Of a DNA stretch of 24,523 bases, positions 1-7,067 are shown piece by piece. A program made the translations under genes and the position numbers. A model generated the notes under the pieces. The model made no database searches and was not told the origin of the DNA. It was given only the letters and a program-made list of their open reading frames with translations. The DNA comes from CAZGSG01 sp964528095 (lineage in GTDB: Bacteria > Bacteroidota > Bacteroidia > Chitinophagales > Chitinophagaceae). The stretch covers positions 1 through 24,523 of the forward strand of contig CAZGSG010000061.1 of the NCBI GenBank assembly GCA_964528095.1. Direction: 5' to 3'. The stretch's first letter is position 1. Each line of letters starts with the position of its first letter.

Positions 1-642
1 AACAGTCATTTCGATAAGTATATCATCTTCGATCAGACGGGGGTTAACCAGCTTGTAATAACCTACCGGGACTTGATGGTAATTCTGTGTTTTAAAAACC
101 GCATTAGATGTTTCGGGAACGATCTGCTTTTTATTACTCTTGAGGGAGAACTCGCCATTAGCAATAGCATTGAAACCTTCCACTCCCGTAAATTCGGTAG
201 CGATGATCTTGTCTTTCGTAGCATCCGCAGATACCCCCGCCATCAAGTAGATGCCGCTAACCAGAAAAGCTTGGTTTTTGGGCAGCTTCGCATTAGATAC
301 GTTGCGTAACCCGATTTCTTTGTCGTCCTGTGTTTCAAAAAGTTTGATCGTCTTGGAAGTAGCGGGCTTGATGGAGTAGATGGTCATATCAGCAAGCCGC
401 AAGTTGCCGGAGGCAAGCCCTTCTTTGATATGTGCAGGAAGTTCGCCAAAGAACTTTTCCATTTCAGCCCGGCTGCCCCGACTTGGTGCGCCTGTATTGG
501 CGAGTTTGTTTACAGTACGTTGCCGTTTTACAGGGTTCATGCGGCGGAGTGCGCCTAACAGTTCACCGTCATCAATGCCGTCAATGCCTATCAACGCACC
601 GGCGTTATTGTATTCTTCAATTCCTTCAAGAATGCCTAACAT
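1..642 (-). CDS. Putative virion/capsid-like protein, C-terminus cut by window edge
   Basis: An open frame runs from an ATG at 642 to base 1 without a stop, giving 214 visible residues. I do not recognise it with certainty. The first 75 residues are helical and charged, with short Gly-Ile-Asp repeats. The rest looks like successive beta strands, for example TIKLFETQDDKEIGLRN, KNQAFLVSGIYLMAG and KLVNPRLIEDDILIEMTV. This texture is typical of jelly-roll virion proteins. It is the last visible gene of a minus-strand operon whose other products are small membrane or basic proteins and a transglutaminase-fold protein, which would fit a tailless membrane-containing virus or a relic of one. The start is the only early ATG, 58 bases after the previous stop. 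The capsid role is inference; an element-specific surface protein is an alternative. Confidence 0.45.
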   Translation of the reverse strand, partial: MLGILEGIEEYNNAGALIGIDGIDDGELLGALRRMNPVKRQRTVNKLANTGAPSRGSRAEMEKFFGELPAHIKEGLASGNLRLADMTIYSIKPATSKTIKLFETQDDKEIGLRNVSNAKLPKNQAFLVSGIYLMAGVSADATKDKIIATEFTGVEGFNAIANGEFSLKSNKKQIVPETSNAVFKTQNYHQVPVGYYKLVNPRLIEDDILIEMTV

Positions 643-700
643 AGTTTTCAGGTTTTATGGATTAAAAAAAGTTGTTTCAATAGGTAGGGATTGGAAGGCT

Positions 701-1297
701 TTAGTAGTTATATTCTTCCAGTTCTCCCATATCAAAGTCATAGTTGCCGGTGTTGGCAATACGTCCCTGGAATTGCCGGGCAGATTCTGCGATCTGTCCT
801 TCGATGTCGTCAAGTGCCGCCAGGCTGCCGTTCATGGAAGTGTCCGGGTAGGTGAAATATTGCAGATCTTCGATGCCTGTTATAACTCCATCGGCAGCGG
901 CCTTTTTCTTCATCAGCTTGTCGAGGTAGAGTTTTTGGGAGAAGGTTTCCCGGTACGCCTGCAAACGTTCTTTAACACCGTCCAGCCCTTCCAATCCATT
1001 TACCGCATTACCTTTCTGAAACCCGTTAGAAGCCATCATACCTACACCGAGAAGTTGCAATAGCCTGTTTTGCGTGTAATGTCCTGCCCCGGTGGTTGCA
1101 ATGCCAGCCAGTAGCGAAGGCCGGCCAATGGCCGCTCCGATAAACCCGCCTCCCAATACGGCCACAAGCAGGGTCATGCCAGTTTCCATAACAGAATTTT
1201 TTACGTTGCCCTTTGTTGGCAATCCTTCGTTTAAGCCACTCATGAAGCCTTTCTTAGTAGCCTTTTTTTGATAGCTGTTTTTCTTTCCCTTTGCCAT
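701..1297 (-). CDS. Basic N-terminus membrane protein of virus-like operon
   Basis: This 198-residue protein has no family I recognise. The first 20 residues are Lys-rich (MAKGKKNSYQKKATKKG), which suggests nucleic-acid or envelope contact. Residues about 38-70 are hydrophobic and Gly/Ala-rich (TLLVAVLGGGFIGAAIG and following) and could form one or two membrane segments. The C-terminal half is acidic and predicted helical, ending in several acidic and Tyr residues. It has no signal peptide. It lies 33 bases after the 598-residue transglutaminase-like gene and 58 bases before the candidate capsid gene, on the same strand, so co-transcription is likely. A small virion membrane protein is a reasonable guess from size, charge and context only. 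Confidence 0.6.
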   Translation of the reverse strand: MAKGKKNSYQKKATKKGFMSGLNEGLPTKGNVKNSVMETGMTLLVAVLGGGFIGAAIGRPSLLAGIATTGAGHYTQNRLLQLLGVGMMASNGFQKGNAVNGLEGLDGVKERLQAYRETFSQKLYLDKLMKKKAAADGVITGIEDLQYFTYPDTSMNGSLAALDDIEGQIAESARQFQGRIANTGNYDFDMGELEEYNY

Positions 1298-1330
1298 TGT
1301 TATAATGAGTTTGAGTGTGGTTGATATTGT

Positions 1331-3127
1331 TTAGAAAAGGGCAATAGCTTGTTTATGTGCTTGCTTTTTTCGCCCGGCTTTATTTTTCTTCTTTCGTTTG
1401 CGTGGAAGGCCGGATAAGCCGCCGGATTGAGATGATGATTTATTCCCTGCCTTATTGCTTTTCATCAGTTTTACCCCTACGGCGATCAGGATCAGCCCAC
1501 CTGCACCAATGGCCACAGGTTTAAGCCACTTTTTATTTTTATCCCAAAAGTTTTTTTTCTCTGTTGTGTTGCTACTGCCGGAAGTTTTAGTAGCAGAAGT
1601 ATTCATGCTGCTGGAATAGTCCTCCTGTTCATACCCGTCATCTTCATTGTTGTAAGTAGTCGAACTATTCTGCCTTGATACCGGATAGTTGGGATAGGGT
1701 TCTTCCTGATAGGATGGGTTTTTTGTAGGAAGAGGTGGTAAGTTTGCTGCTGCGGAAGTAACAGGGGCTGTGCTTGCGGCAGCGTTTGCAGCAGCAGCGG
1801 CATTTGCAGCATCCGAAGAATTTACATTGTTTTCTGCCGCTTCTGTAAGGGCTTCATCAAAATCAGCATCACCTGGTGATCCCTTTTTGAAAATGCTGCC
1901 AATTTGTTTTAGTGCAGCAACAATTCCGGCAATCACACCCATTGCCGCACCGATGCTGGCAAGGCTGATTGGCTCACCAAGTTCTCCAAACCCGCCAAAC
2001 CCCTCCATACCCTCCACATTTTCGGAGTAGTATATTTCATCGCCCAGCAATTCATCGAGGTAACTGTGTTCATTCATAGCTCCTGTCCAGTCCATCATAG
2101 GCAGCATTCCGAGGCCGCTTACCGCTTTGTCTTTATTACCCTTTCCGCTAAGGATGGCTTTCTTCAAATTTTCAGGCTTCCCGCCAGCACCATAAAAGAG
2201 GTTTTCCAGTTTTTGCCTTGTCGCTACCAGTTGTTGATACTTGCCAGGGTCTATGTTATGTTGTGCGATTTTATCGGGTGTCAGATAACTCCAGCGAAGC
2301 CGTTGCGCCACGTTTTTGATGTTCAGTTTCATGGCTGCCAGCACACCATTGCGTAGTAGCAAGGTGGCCGGGTTGACTTTGTTCACAACGTTCAGCACTT
2401 TTTTGAAAAAACCTTTCTTCTTTGGTGCAGGAGCAGCGGGAGGTGGAGGCACAGGAACAGTGTCTGAATCAACTGAAGTGGAGACACTTGTTGTAGCAGC
2501 AGCAGTAGCAGTAGCCGCCGCCGCAGCGGCTGCTTTCTTTTTTTTGCTTTTACCAAACAGGCCGAGCGTTGCACCATCGAATCCATCTAAAAATTGAAGT
2601 TCCATAGGGTAATCTTTTTTTTCTGAAAAGGGTACTTCGTAATTGAATTTGTTTGTTACGCAATCCATCGTCACATACGAGCCGTTGTAGGGTACAATGG
2701 GATATATGTGCTGAAAGTAATTGCGTGAATACTTCGTAATCCGTAGCGTATGCGGTATACCCAGGTTCATTAATACGCTTGATATAAAAACTGTGTAACA
2801 ATCGCAATCCACTCCGCTTCCTCTGTCTTGCCATGACCTGCGTGGGCTGCGGATTTGCTCAAAGCCTTGCTGGTCTTTCTTATACTGAATGTGCCGGTAC
2901 ACAAAATGCCAGATATTTCTGCATGTATCGGGTATTGATAACCCTTCAAACTGCCTGGCAAGATCTTCTGTTTGATACAGCGTTTGCTTTACGGCCTTTG
3001 GAATAAATGCAATGGTATCTTCAAGACCGGCATTTTTTTTAATCGTTTGGATAATGCCTGATGCTCTTTCAAACAACTTCTCATAGGGTTTTCCATTCTC
3101 CAGGGTTCGGCGGTATAATGCCTCCAT
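1331..3127 (-). CDS. Transglutaminase-fold cysteine protein with C-terminal membrane anchor
   Basis: This 598-residue protein starts with a transglutaminase-like core (about residues 65-165). The nucleophile is in GSGVDCDCYTVF (Cys108 or Cys110), with His140 in FQHIYPIV and Asp155 in YVTMDCV, the usual Cys-His-Asp order. Family members act as peptidases, amidases or cross-linkers; the substrate here is unknown. After it come a Lys/Ala-rich low-complexity linker (about 193-240), a helical middle part, a second Ala-rich stretch, a Ser/Thr/Asn-rich section, a probable membrane helix (about 537-556, PVAIGAGGLILIAVGVKLM) and a strongly basic tail with RKRKKKNK. There is no N-terminal signal. The neighbours are small membrane proteins 8 and 33 bases away. 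In a virus-like setting it could be a virion-borne wall or protein-processing enzyme. The fold call is fairly safe; the role is inferred. Confidence 0.72.
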   Translation of the reverse strand: MEALYRRTLENGKPYEKLFERASGIIQTIKKNAGLEDTIAFIPKAVKQTLYQTEDLARQFEGLSIPDTCRNIWHFVYRHIQYKKDQQGFEQIRSPRRSWQDRGSGVDCDCYTVFISSVLMNLGIPHTLRITKYSRNYFQHIYPIVPYNGSYVTMDCVTNKFNYEVPFSEKKDYPMELQFLDGFDGATLGLFGKSKKKKAAAAAAATATAAATTSVSTSVDSDTVPVPPPPAAPAPKKKGFFKKVLNVVNKVNPATLLLRNGVLAAMKLNIKNVAQRLRWSYLTPDKIAQHNIDPGKYQQLVATRQKLENLFYGAGGKPENLKKAILSGKGNKDKAVSGLGMLPMMDWTGAMNEHSYLDELLGDEIYYSENVEGMEGFGGFGELGEPISLASIGAAMGVIAGIVAALKQIGSIFKKGSPGDADFDEALTEAAENNVNSSDAANAAAAANAAASTAPVTSAAANLPPLPTKNPSYQEEPYPNYPVSRQNSSTTYNNEDDGYEQEDYSSSMNTSATKTSGSSNTTEKKNFWDKNKKWLKPVAIGAGGLILIAVGVKLMKSNKAGNKSSSQSGGLSGLPRKRKKKNKAGRKKQAHKQAIALF

Positions 3128-3135
3128 AGCATTTA

Positions 3136-3612
3136 TTACTTTTTAAGTGTAATCTCATGGCTTTCTTCATAGGGTACTTTCACCATTCCCAAATCAATAG
3201 TCGTTGTCATCGTAGCTACAATCTTCACAGGCTCTTTATTCTGTATCGCTTTCAGAATAGAAGAAGACACCGAAAAAATGCTCATCATAGGTATATTGAC
3301 TAAGAGCTTGGTGATCTTCGTCTGACCGTGTGCCGGTATGGTAATGTCTTTGTTCACCACATCCGAACTTCCTACCAGTGCATTTTTAAACATCAGCTTA
3401 ACAAAAGGGAACTTGATGGAAAAGTTCCCCTTTGTAGGGTTTTTCAAAAGCACGTCTAATCGTATCGTAATGCCATTCCAGTTTACTGCATGAACACTTG
3501 CTTCAGGAATTACCTGTAATTCAGCAGTTGTTTTTTTCATACTTACATAGTAACTATATCCCGCAATCAAGCTGCCGCCAACCAGCACAATAGCAATCGT
3601 TTTTTTACTCAT
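3136..3612 (-). CDS. LEA14-like membrane-anchored protein
   Basis: This 158-residue protein begins with a hydrophobic N-terminal helix (AIVLVGGSLIAGYSYYV), which is an uncleaved anchor or signal. A single beta-rich domain follows, with the look of the LEA14/WHy fold: alternating strands such as WNGITIRLDVLLKNPTKGNF, a conserved NP turn after the first strand pair, and a later pattern of GQTKITKLLVNIP. Such domains bind or stabilise proteins and occur in many Bacteroidota small proteins; no enzymatic residues are seen. Its start overlaps the end of the 66-residue membrane protein gene by 8 bases, and its stop is 8 bases before the transglutaminase-like gene, so translation is probably coupled. 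The domain call rests on pattern recognition only. Confidence 0.6.
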   Translation of the reverse strand: MSKKTIAIVLVGGSLIAGYSYYVSMKKTTAELQVIPEASVHAVNWNGITIRLDVLLKNPTKGNFSIKFPFVKLMFKNALVGSSDVVNKDITIPAHGQTKITKLLVNIPMMSIFSVSSSILKAIQNKEPVKIVATMTTTIDLGMVKVPYEESHEITLKK

Positions 3613-3805
3613 GCTTCGTAAGGTTAGGAGGGTTATTATTCTTTTTGTTACGGTCTATTTTATCAGCGATCAGTTTAAAAGCCAACCATATCCCGCCACC
3701 TATTGCCGCTTTTAATCCGTACTCCAGTAAACCGGCAAAATCAAGATTTGCCAATAGGATAATCCCGGTGAGAAAAATGTTTTGAGATGTATTGTCTGTT
3801 TTCAT
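3605..3805 (-). CDS. Small membrane protein (holin-size), unknown function
   Basis: A 66-residue protein with two hydrophobic stretches, IFLTGIILLANLDFAGLL (about 10-27) and a Gly/Ala-rich segment ending in IWLAFKLIADKI (about 32-48). The tail is charged and Asn/Lys-rich. Size and topology match small phage membrane proteins such as holins or virion membrane proteins, but sequence alone does not prove this. Its last bases overlap the start of the LEA14-like gene, and it lies 25 bases after the HTH gene. The overlap supports real translation despite the short length. Confidence 0.55.
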   Translation of the reverse strand: MKTDNTSQNIFLTGIILLANLDFAGLLEYGLKAAIGGGIWLAFKLIADKIDRNKKNNNPPNLTKHE

Positions 3806-3830
3806 AGTCTAATTGTGTTTACAAGTTAGA

Positions 3831-4094
3831 TCAGGCGGCCTTTTTCAATTCCTCCTGCGAAACCGAAATGTTCAACATGCGGGGCAAACCGAATTGACCA
3901 ATCATGTATTCCACCTGCTTAATGGAATAGTACTTTCCGTTGGGCTTTCCCATTTCTTTCTCAATATTGCTCACCCATCTTTTAAAAGTGCGGTAGTTGA
4001 CATCGAATATCTGCGCTAGGTCAATCATTCGGTACGGCTTTATGATAAGGTTGCCTTCCTCATCATAAAAGCTCTTTGATCTGTGTTTAGCCAT
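3831..4094 (-). CDS. Small HTH DNA-binding protein, first gene of virus-like operon
   Basis: An 87-residue protein from the ATG at 4094; a TTG six bases upstream would add two residues. The core has a helix-turn-helix of the excisionase/MerR-like type: MIDLAQIFDVNYRTFKRWV, then GKYYSIKQVEYMIGQFGLP, where the second part reads like a wing plus helix. It probably controls the operon below it or acts as a recombination directionality factor; no integrase is present to decide. It is clearly paralogous to the protein at 4472-4690, sharing the order LA, T, RW, GK, G-YY-I-Q-E and G-P. It heads the minus-strand cluster, with a TAnnTTTG-type box about 50 bases upstream. Confidence 0.65.
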   Translation of the reverse strand: MAKHRSKSFYDEEGNLIIKPYRMIDLAQIFDVNYRTFKRWVSNIEKEMGKPNGKYYSIKQVEYMIGQFGLPRMLNISVSQEELKKAA

Positions 4095-4141
4095 TTTCAA
4101 AGGGTTGGATTAAGAAACCAGCAATTACTCGCTTGTGAATA

Positions 4142-4149
4142 CAAACATA
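4142..4149 (-). promoter_or_regulatory. Candidate -7 promoter box for the 4094-to-1 operon
   Basis: On the minus strand this reads TATGTTTG, an exact match to the Bacteroidota -7 consensus TAnnTTTG. It lies about 48 bases upstream of the ATG at 4094, giving a leader of roughly 40 bases. I see no good TTTG/TTG at the expected -33 distance, so this is a candidate only. Confidence 0.35.
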
Positions 4150-4303
4150 CTATCAAGGTAATGTGGCGTTGTCCCGTTTGAGAACGGTAATCCTATGTTC
4201 TCCTCAATATGGGCCGATGTAGTAATGTATTGTCGCTAAATACACCTGTACGCATTCCACTTTCTTCGCAGTATTCTGGAGTATTTAAAATGGTGACCAA
4301 TAA

Positions 4304-4334
4304 AAAGCCCTGGCAGGGATGCTGCCGGAGCTTT
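4304..4334 (-). terminator. Probable intrinsic terminator downstream of the HTH gene 4472-4690
   Basis: Read on the minus strand, AAAGC...GCAG pairs with CTGC...GCTTT around a five-base loop, with one wobble and one bulge. It is followed by a T-rich run (GGGCTTTTTATTGG). It would separate transcription of the 4472-4690 gene from the operon beginning near 4140. The T-run is better on the minus strand than on the plus strand. Confidence 0.45.
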
Positions 4335-4414
4335 ATTGCCGTTCATTTATCGGTTGCTTAAAAAGGAATCAGTGCAAGTCGTAAGAAAAGAAAATCATTG
4401 ATAACATATAAGGA

Positions 4415-4436
4415 ATGCCATGCGTATGCCATGTGT
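4415..4436. repeat. Tandem 11-bp repeat (ATGCCATGyGT x2)
   Basis: Two adjacent copies, ATGCCATGCGT and ATGCCATGTGT, differ at one base. A weaker third copy containing GCATGTGT lies about 15 bases further on. They sit between the two paralogous HTH genes, just past the stop of one and about 320 bases before the other, and could be operator sites for either protein. Apart from this repeat, the terminator and the promoter box, I see nothing coding in 4095-4471. Confidence 0.4.
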
Positions 4437-4471
4437 TAGTTATGTGCAGGGCATGTGTGAGTGATGCGGTT

Positions 4472-4690
4472 TTATACTTCATCAAAGCAGTTTGGCATTC
4501 CTAATACTTCAAATATGATTTCCATTTGCCGGATATTATAATACCAGCCTATCCGTTTACCAATTCGGGATTGGTGTGGCTTTAGCCATCGGGATATGGT
4601 TTTTCTATCCATTTCGTACATGTGGGCTAATTCTTTGCAACTGCACGGCCGTATCACCGGCTTTTTGGCTACGGGGTTCGGATTCTTCAT
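4472..4690 (-). CDS. Second small HTH DNA-binding protein, paralogue of 3831-4094
   Basis: From the ATG at 4690 this is 72 residues. The frame stays open upstream to 4852 with another ATG, but the extra 54 residues look like non-coding translation. The HTH reads SCKELAHMYEMDRKTISRWL, followed by GKRIGWYYNIRQMEIIFEVLGMP, matching the paralogue's layout residue for residue over the DNA-binding part. It lies upstream of the virus-like operon on the same strand but is separated from it by a 377-bp gap holding a probable terminator, so it may be a separate transcript. Pairs of related small HTH proteins often act as opposing regulators or excisionases on mobile elements. The function is inferred from the motif. 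Confidence 0.55.
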   Translation of the reverse strand: MKNPNPVAKKPVIRPCSCKELAHMYEMDRKTISRWLKPHQSRIGKRIGWYYNIRQMEIIFEVLGMPNCFDEV

Positions 4691-5066
4691 ATATGTGGTT
4701 TGGTTTATGATAGGGTGGAAGATGAAGAAAATGGTAAGTTCCCGGAACGGAATGCCGTTTGAGAAAACTATTTGCGAAGGGAAAACCTGGCGGGTGAAGT
4801 TTTTCATTGGTATGAGAACACAAAATTCGGGCTGGCTTCTTCTTTTGGCCATTTTGCAACGTTAAACAGCGGTAAAACTTGCGCTAATTATTCAAACATC
4901 AAAGATTTTTATGTGAACGTGGCAAATGCCGATGTGAAAACATTCCCGATCTGTTTTTTATACCTGAAATGCTTTCTAATTTGTGCTTGTGAAAACGGGA
5001 AATGTTTGATTGAACAGCTCTTTCATAATCACACTATGCTGAAAGTGAATTTTCAAACCAATCACT
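4691..5066. other. Intergenic region between the HTH gene and AraC regulator
   Basis: No convincing gene. A short imperfect inverted repeat is present: AAAACATTCCCG at 4937-4948 against CGGGAAATGTTT at 4996-5007. The 9-mer TGTGAAAAC also occurs twice (4933 and 4988). These could be control sites for the AraC gene that starts at 5067. A plus-strand frame (4772-5119) has unusual composition and overlaps the AraC start. Confidence 0.3.
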
Positions 5067-6083
5067 ATGATATTGCTCTCGCCTTTTCAGTTACATTTCC
5101 CTGCGGAAGCATGGGGTGATACGGCGATTAGCAATACTTACCCGGCGCAATGTGAGTATGAAATATCCATTGCAACTCCATCCCTTACTACTACTCAAAA
5201 CAGTTCGTTTCTAAGACAATCTTATTCAGGAAATGATTTCTATATTGAGTTATGGTCCTTTAATGCGCTGAATGAAGGTTATGTTGATCTATCGGTTCTT
5301 CGCCCGGTAGTGCCAATTGGCATTTCTTTAAAGAACCGGCTGTCCTTACAGATAGATGAACAGGAATGGAGAACGCTGATGGATAAGAATTACAGAGTGA
5401 TTTTTTTGCCAGCAGGTATGCAACGAATTAAAATCTTCAAAGGAATAACTGCTTTTCTTTTTATTATACCGCCTCTTTACTTGTTTGAAGTGATGACGGA
5501 TCAATCGGCAAAAGAACTAAAAGCAATTCTTAGTCCAAAAATTCAAATGCCCATACACTCATGGTTCATGAAAGATGCAATAATTGACATGAGCCTTAAA
5601 CGCACCATTAAGCACCTGGAGCAGCTTCGGCATACAACCCGACAGCTTACTGCCGAACTCTATATTTGTATTATCAATATAATATCCCACTATGATGTGT
5701 CGCTGCATAATGCCGAAGCATTAAGCGGGCATTCTTATGCAGCTAAAGCAGCACAGTCAGTAAGAAAATACATTCTGCAAAACCTTAAAGAACCGGGCAT
5801 CGGCAATATCCAGCGATTGTGCAGAATGTTTGGTATTTCTGACAAGCCGTTAAGCAGAGAATTTCTGTTGCTGACTTCACAATCCATTCCTGATTTTATC
5901 AAGGAACAGCGGTTACAGATCGGCTTTAAAGTGGCTTCTGATCCATCGCTGTCTATAACGGGAATGGCGCATATTACAGGATATTCAGAAACTTCTAATT
6001 TTATCCGCGACTTTAAGAAGCGTTTTGGCCTTACCCCCATGCAAGCAAAGAAAAAACCACTACCTCGCAACTCCGGTCTGTGA
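5067..6083 (+). CDS. AraC-family transcriptional regulator
   Basis: This 338-residue protein has a divergent N-terminal region (about 1-220) that would be the sensing or dimerisation part. The C-terminal AraC/XylS double-HTH domain (about 228-330) contains NIQRLCRMFGISDKPLSREF for the first HTH. The second HTH holds the hallmark GYSETSNFIRDFKKRFGLTP, matching the G-Y/F-x-x-x-x-x-F-x-R-x-F-K-x-x-x-G-x-x-P signature. It stands alone, before a four-copy 20-bp repeat that begins in its last codons and before the DUF6520-like and SusCD genes, so it may control that nutrient-uptake locus. The ligand is unknown. The family call is firm; the regulon is inference. Confidence 0.88.
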   Translation: MILLSPFQLHFPAEAWGDTAISNTYPAQCEYEISIATPSLTTTQNSSFLRQSYSGNDFYIELWSFNALNEGYVDLSVLRPVVPIGISLKNRLSLQIDEQEWRTLMDKNYRVIFLPAGMQRIKIFKGITAFLFIIPPLYLFEVMTDQSAKELKAILSPKIQMPIHSWFMKDAIIDMSLKRTIKHLEQLRHTTRQLTAELYICIINIISHYDVSLHNAEALSGHSYAAKAAQSVRKYILQNLKEPGIGNIQRLCRMFGISDKPLSREFLLLTSQSIPDFIKEQRLQIGFKVASDPSLSITGMAHITGYSETSNFIRDFKKRFGLTPMQAKKKPLPRNSGL

Positions 6084-6193
6084 TAGTCCAACTCCGGCCT
6101 CAGATAATTGAAAAAAAACAGCAATTCATTTACAGGAAATTACAATGCAAACTCCGGTCGCAGATAATTAAAAATCTCCGGTTTCAGATAATG
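6069..6193 (+). repeat. Four-copy 20-bp direct repeat at the AraC gene 3' end
   Basis: Units start at 6069, 6090, 6150 and 6174 and read, for example, AACTCCGGCCTCAGATAATT and AACTCCGGTCGCAGATAATT. The first copy is diverged in its second half and the fourth at both ends. The first unit overlaps the end of the AraC coding frame. Spacings of 21, 60 and 24 bases are close to whole helical turns, which suits a regulator binding to one face of the DNA. No such copy occurs elsewhere in the window. Confidence 0.7.
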
Positions 6194-6653
6194 ATTGAAC
6201 GAAGGTTTCTTTTCAACTTTACAATCCAAAGAGATTAGTTCTTTCACTGCATTATGGGAGTAACCACTAAAAACACACCCTGTCCTGGGAGTGTGATGCG
6301 TGCCGATGAGGTAACAGCTTGCCCTACTGATATTTTGGGCTGTTTCCCCGATCATACTGAGGTTGCTTATAATTTTCATAGCAGGATCGGCACGAAAGGA
6401 CGCATTGCTTATGCGAGAATAGGCAACAATAAACAGCATCGGTTTTTACAACTTATGCTGTTTTAGTAGAAGACTGGCGCAGCAGCGCATCAAGATATTG
6501 TTGCAACAACGATGGTTTTTATTTCGGGTAGAAGCCATCATAACCGCAACCCGAAAGGCGGTTAGAGTTTTTGTTCTGACAAGTAGTAATTGCATGGCTA
6601 TACCCATCTGGGTGAGATAGCACAAACCATTTTTAACTCTAAATTTTTAAAAA
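6194..6653. other. Non-coding leader/intergenic region before the DUF6520-like gene
   Basis: No gene is convincing in this 460-bp stretch. It contains a 9-bp inverted repeat, CGTGCCGAT (6299-6307) with ATCGGCACG (6386-6394). There is a 12-bp perfect palindrome, TTGTTGCAACAA (6498-6509), and a leader with competing hairpins and a 17-codon ORF (6512-6565). A GCTATACCCA/TGGGT..ATAGC hairpin (6597-6621) lies 32 bases before the next start. The density of structure suggests transcript-level control of the gene at 6654. Confidence 0.45.
6512..6565 (+). promoter_or_regulatory. Candidate attenuator: tiny leader ORF with mutually exclusive hairpins
   Basis: TTTCGGGT (6522-6529) can pair with ACCCGAAA (6549-6556), and AACCGC (6542-6547) can pair with GCGGTT (6558-6563). 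The two stems overlap, so only one can form, and the second is followed by AGAGTTTTTG, which resembles a terminator. A 17-codon frame from ATG 6512 to TAG 6565 runs through both stems and contains SHHNRNPKGG at its end. This is the layout of leader-peptide attenuation, though no regulated amino acid is obvious. Confidence 0.35.
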
Positions 6654-7004
6654 ATGAAGACCAAAATTTTACTGCCCGTGCTTGCTGTTATAGCAACATT
6701 GGCGATTGTGTTTAGCCTTTCTGCTTTTAAAAAAAGTGGCAATACTCCCCAACAAACTTTCCATCAGGTAAAATCCAAAAATACATCAGTGACGTGGTAC
6801 TTCATTGGTATACCTGGACAGGAACACATGCCTAATAAGTATTCGACTGATCCGGGAGAATTTGAATGTGGTGGCAGTTTTGGTAAATTATGTTCAATTC
6901 TGGATGTACCGAGCACAGGTAACCCAAACGAACCTGCACTAACACACGGAACTCCTGCTTCTGGCAACTATACAACTTATCAGGCTGATTTCAGGTTAGA
7001 ATAA
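6654..7004 (+). CDS. DUF6520-like small exported protein
   Basis: This 116-residue protein has a clear N-terminal export signal (MKTKILLPVLAVIATLAIVF, then SLSAF and a basic residue). The small mature part has two cysteines (ECGGSFGKLCSI) after TSVTWYFIGIPG and ends without further domains. This resembles the DUF6520 family of Bacteroidota: short exported proteins with a conserved Cys pair and aromatic motif. Their function is unknown, and in my experience they occur near SusCD/TlpA loci. It is transcribed towards the SusD gene and shares a bidirectional terminator with it. A structured leader lies upstream. The family assignment is from memory of the pattern. Confidence 0.6.
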   Translation: MKTKILLPVLAVIATLAIVFSLSAFKKSGNTPQQTFHQVKSKNTSVTWYFIGIPGQEHMPNKYSTDPGEFECGGSFGKLCSILDVPSTGNPNEPALTHGTPASGNYTTYQADFRLE

Positions 7005-7022
7005 TATTAAGCATCCGTACAA

Positions 7023-7059
7023 AAATCAGGGGCTTGAGAATGGAATAAGCCCCTGATTT
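7023..7059. terminator. Bidirectional intrinsic terminator
   Basis: A perfect 13-bp stem, AAATCAGGGGCTT pairing with AAGCCCCTGATTT, around an 11-base loop. It has A-tracts on one side and T-rich sequence on the other. It lies between the convergent DUF6520-like gene (stop at 7004) and the SusD gene (stop at 7068) and would end transcription from both sides. Confidence 0.9.
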
Positions 7060-7067
7060 AACTAAAA

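Noticed and set aside
2316..2597. Ala/Gly-rich plus-strand frame opposite the transglutaminase-like gene
   Set aside because: Antisense shadow of the low-complexity linker of the gene at 1331-3127.
4772..5119. 115-residue plus-strand open frame upstream of the AraC gene
   Set aside because: Composition is unlike a protein (many Cys and aromatic runs), it overlaps the AraC start in another frame and has no recognisable motif.
6140..6466. Open frames on both strands in the gap before the DUF6520-like gene
   Set aside because: They cover repeats and hairpins, lack any family pattern and overlap each other; structure of the DNA explains the region better.
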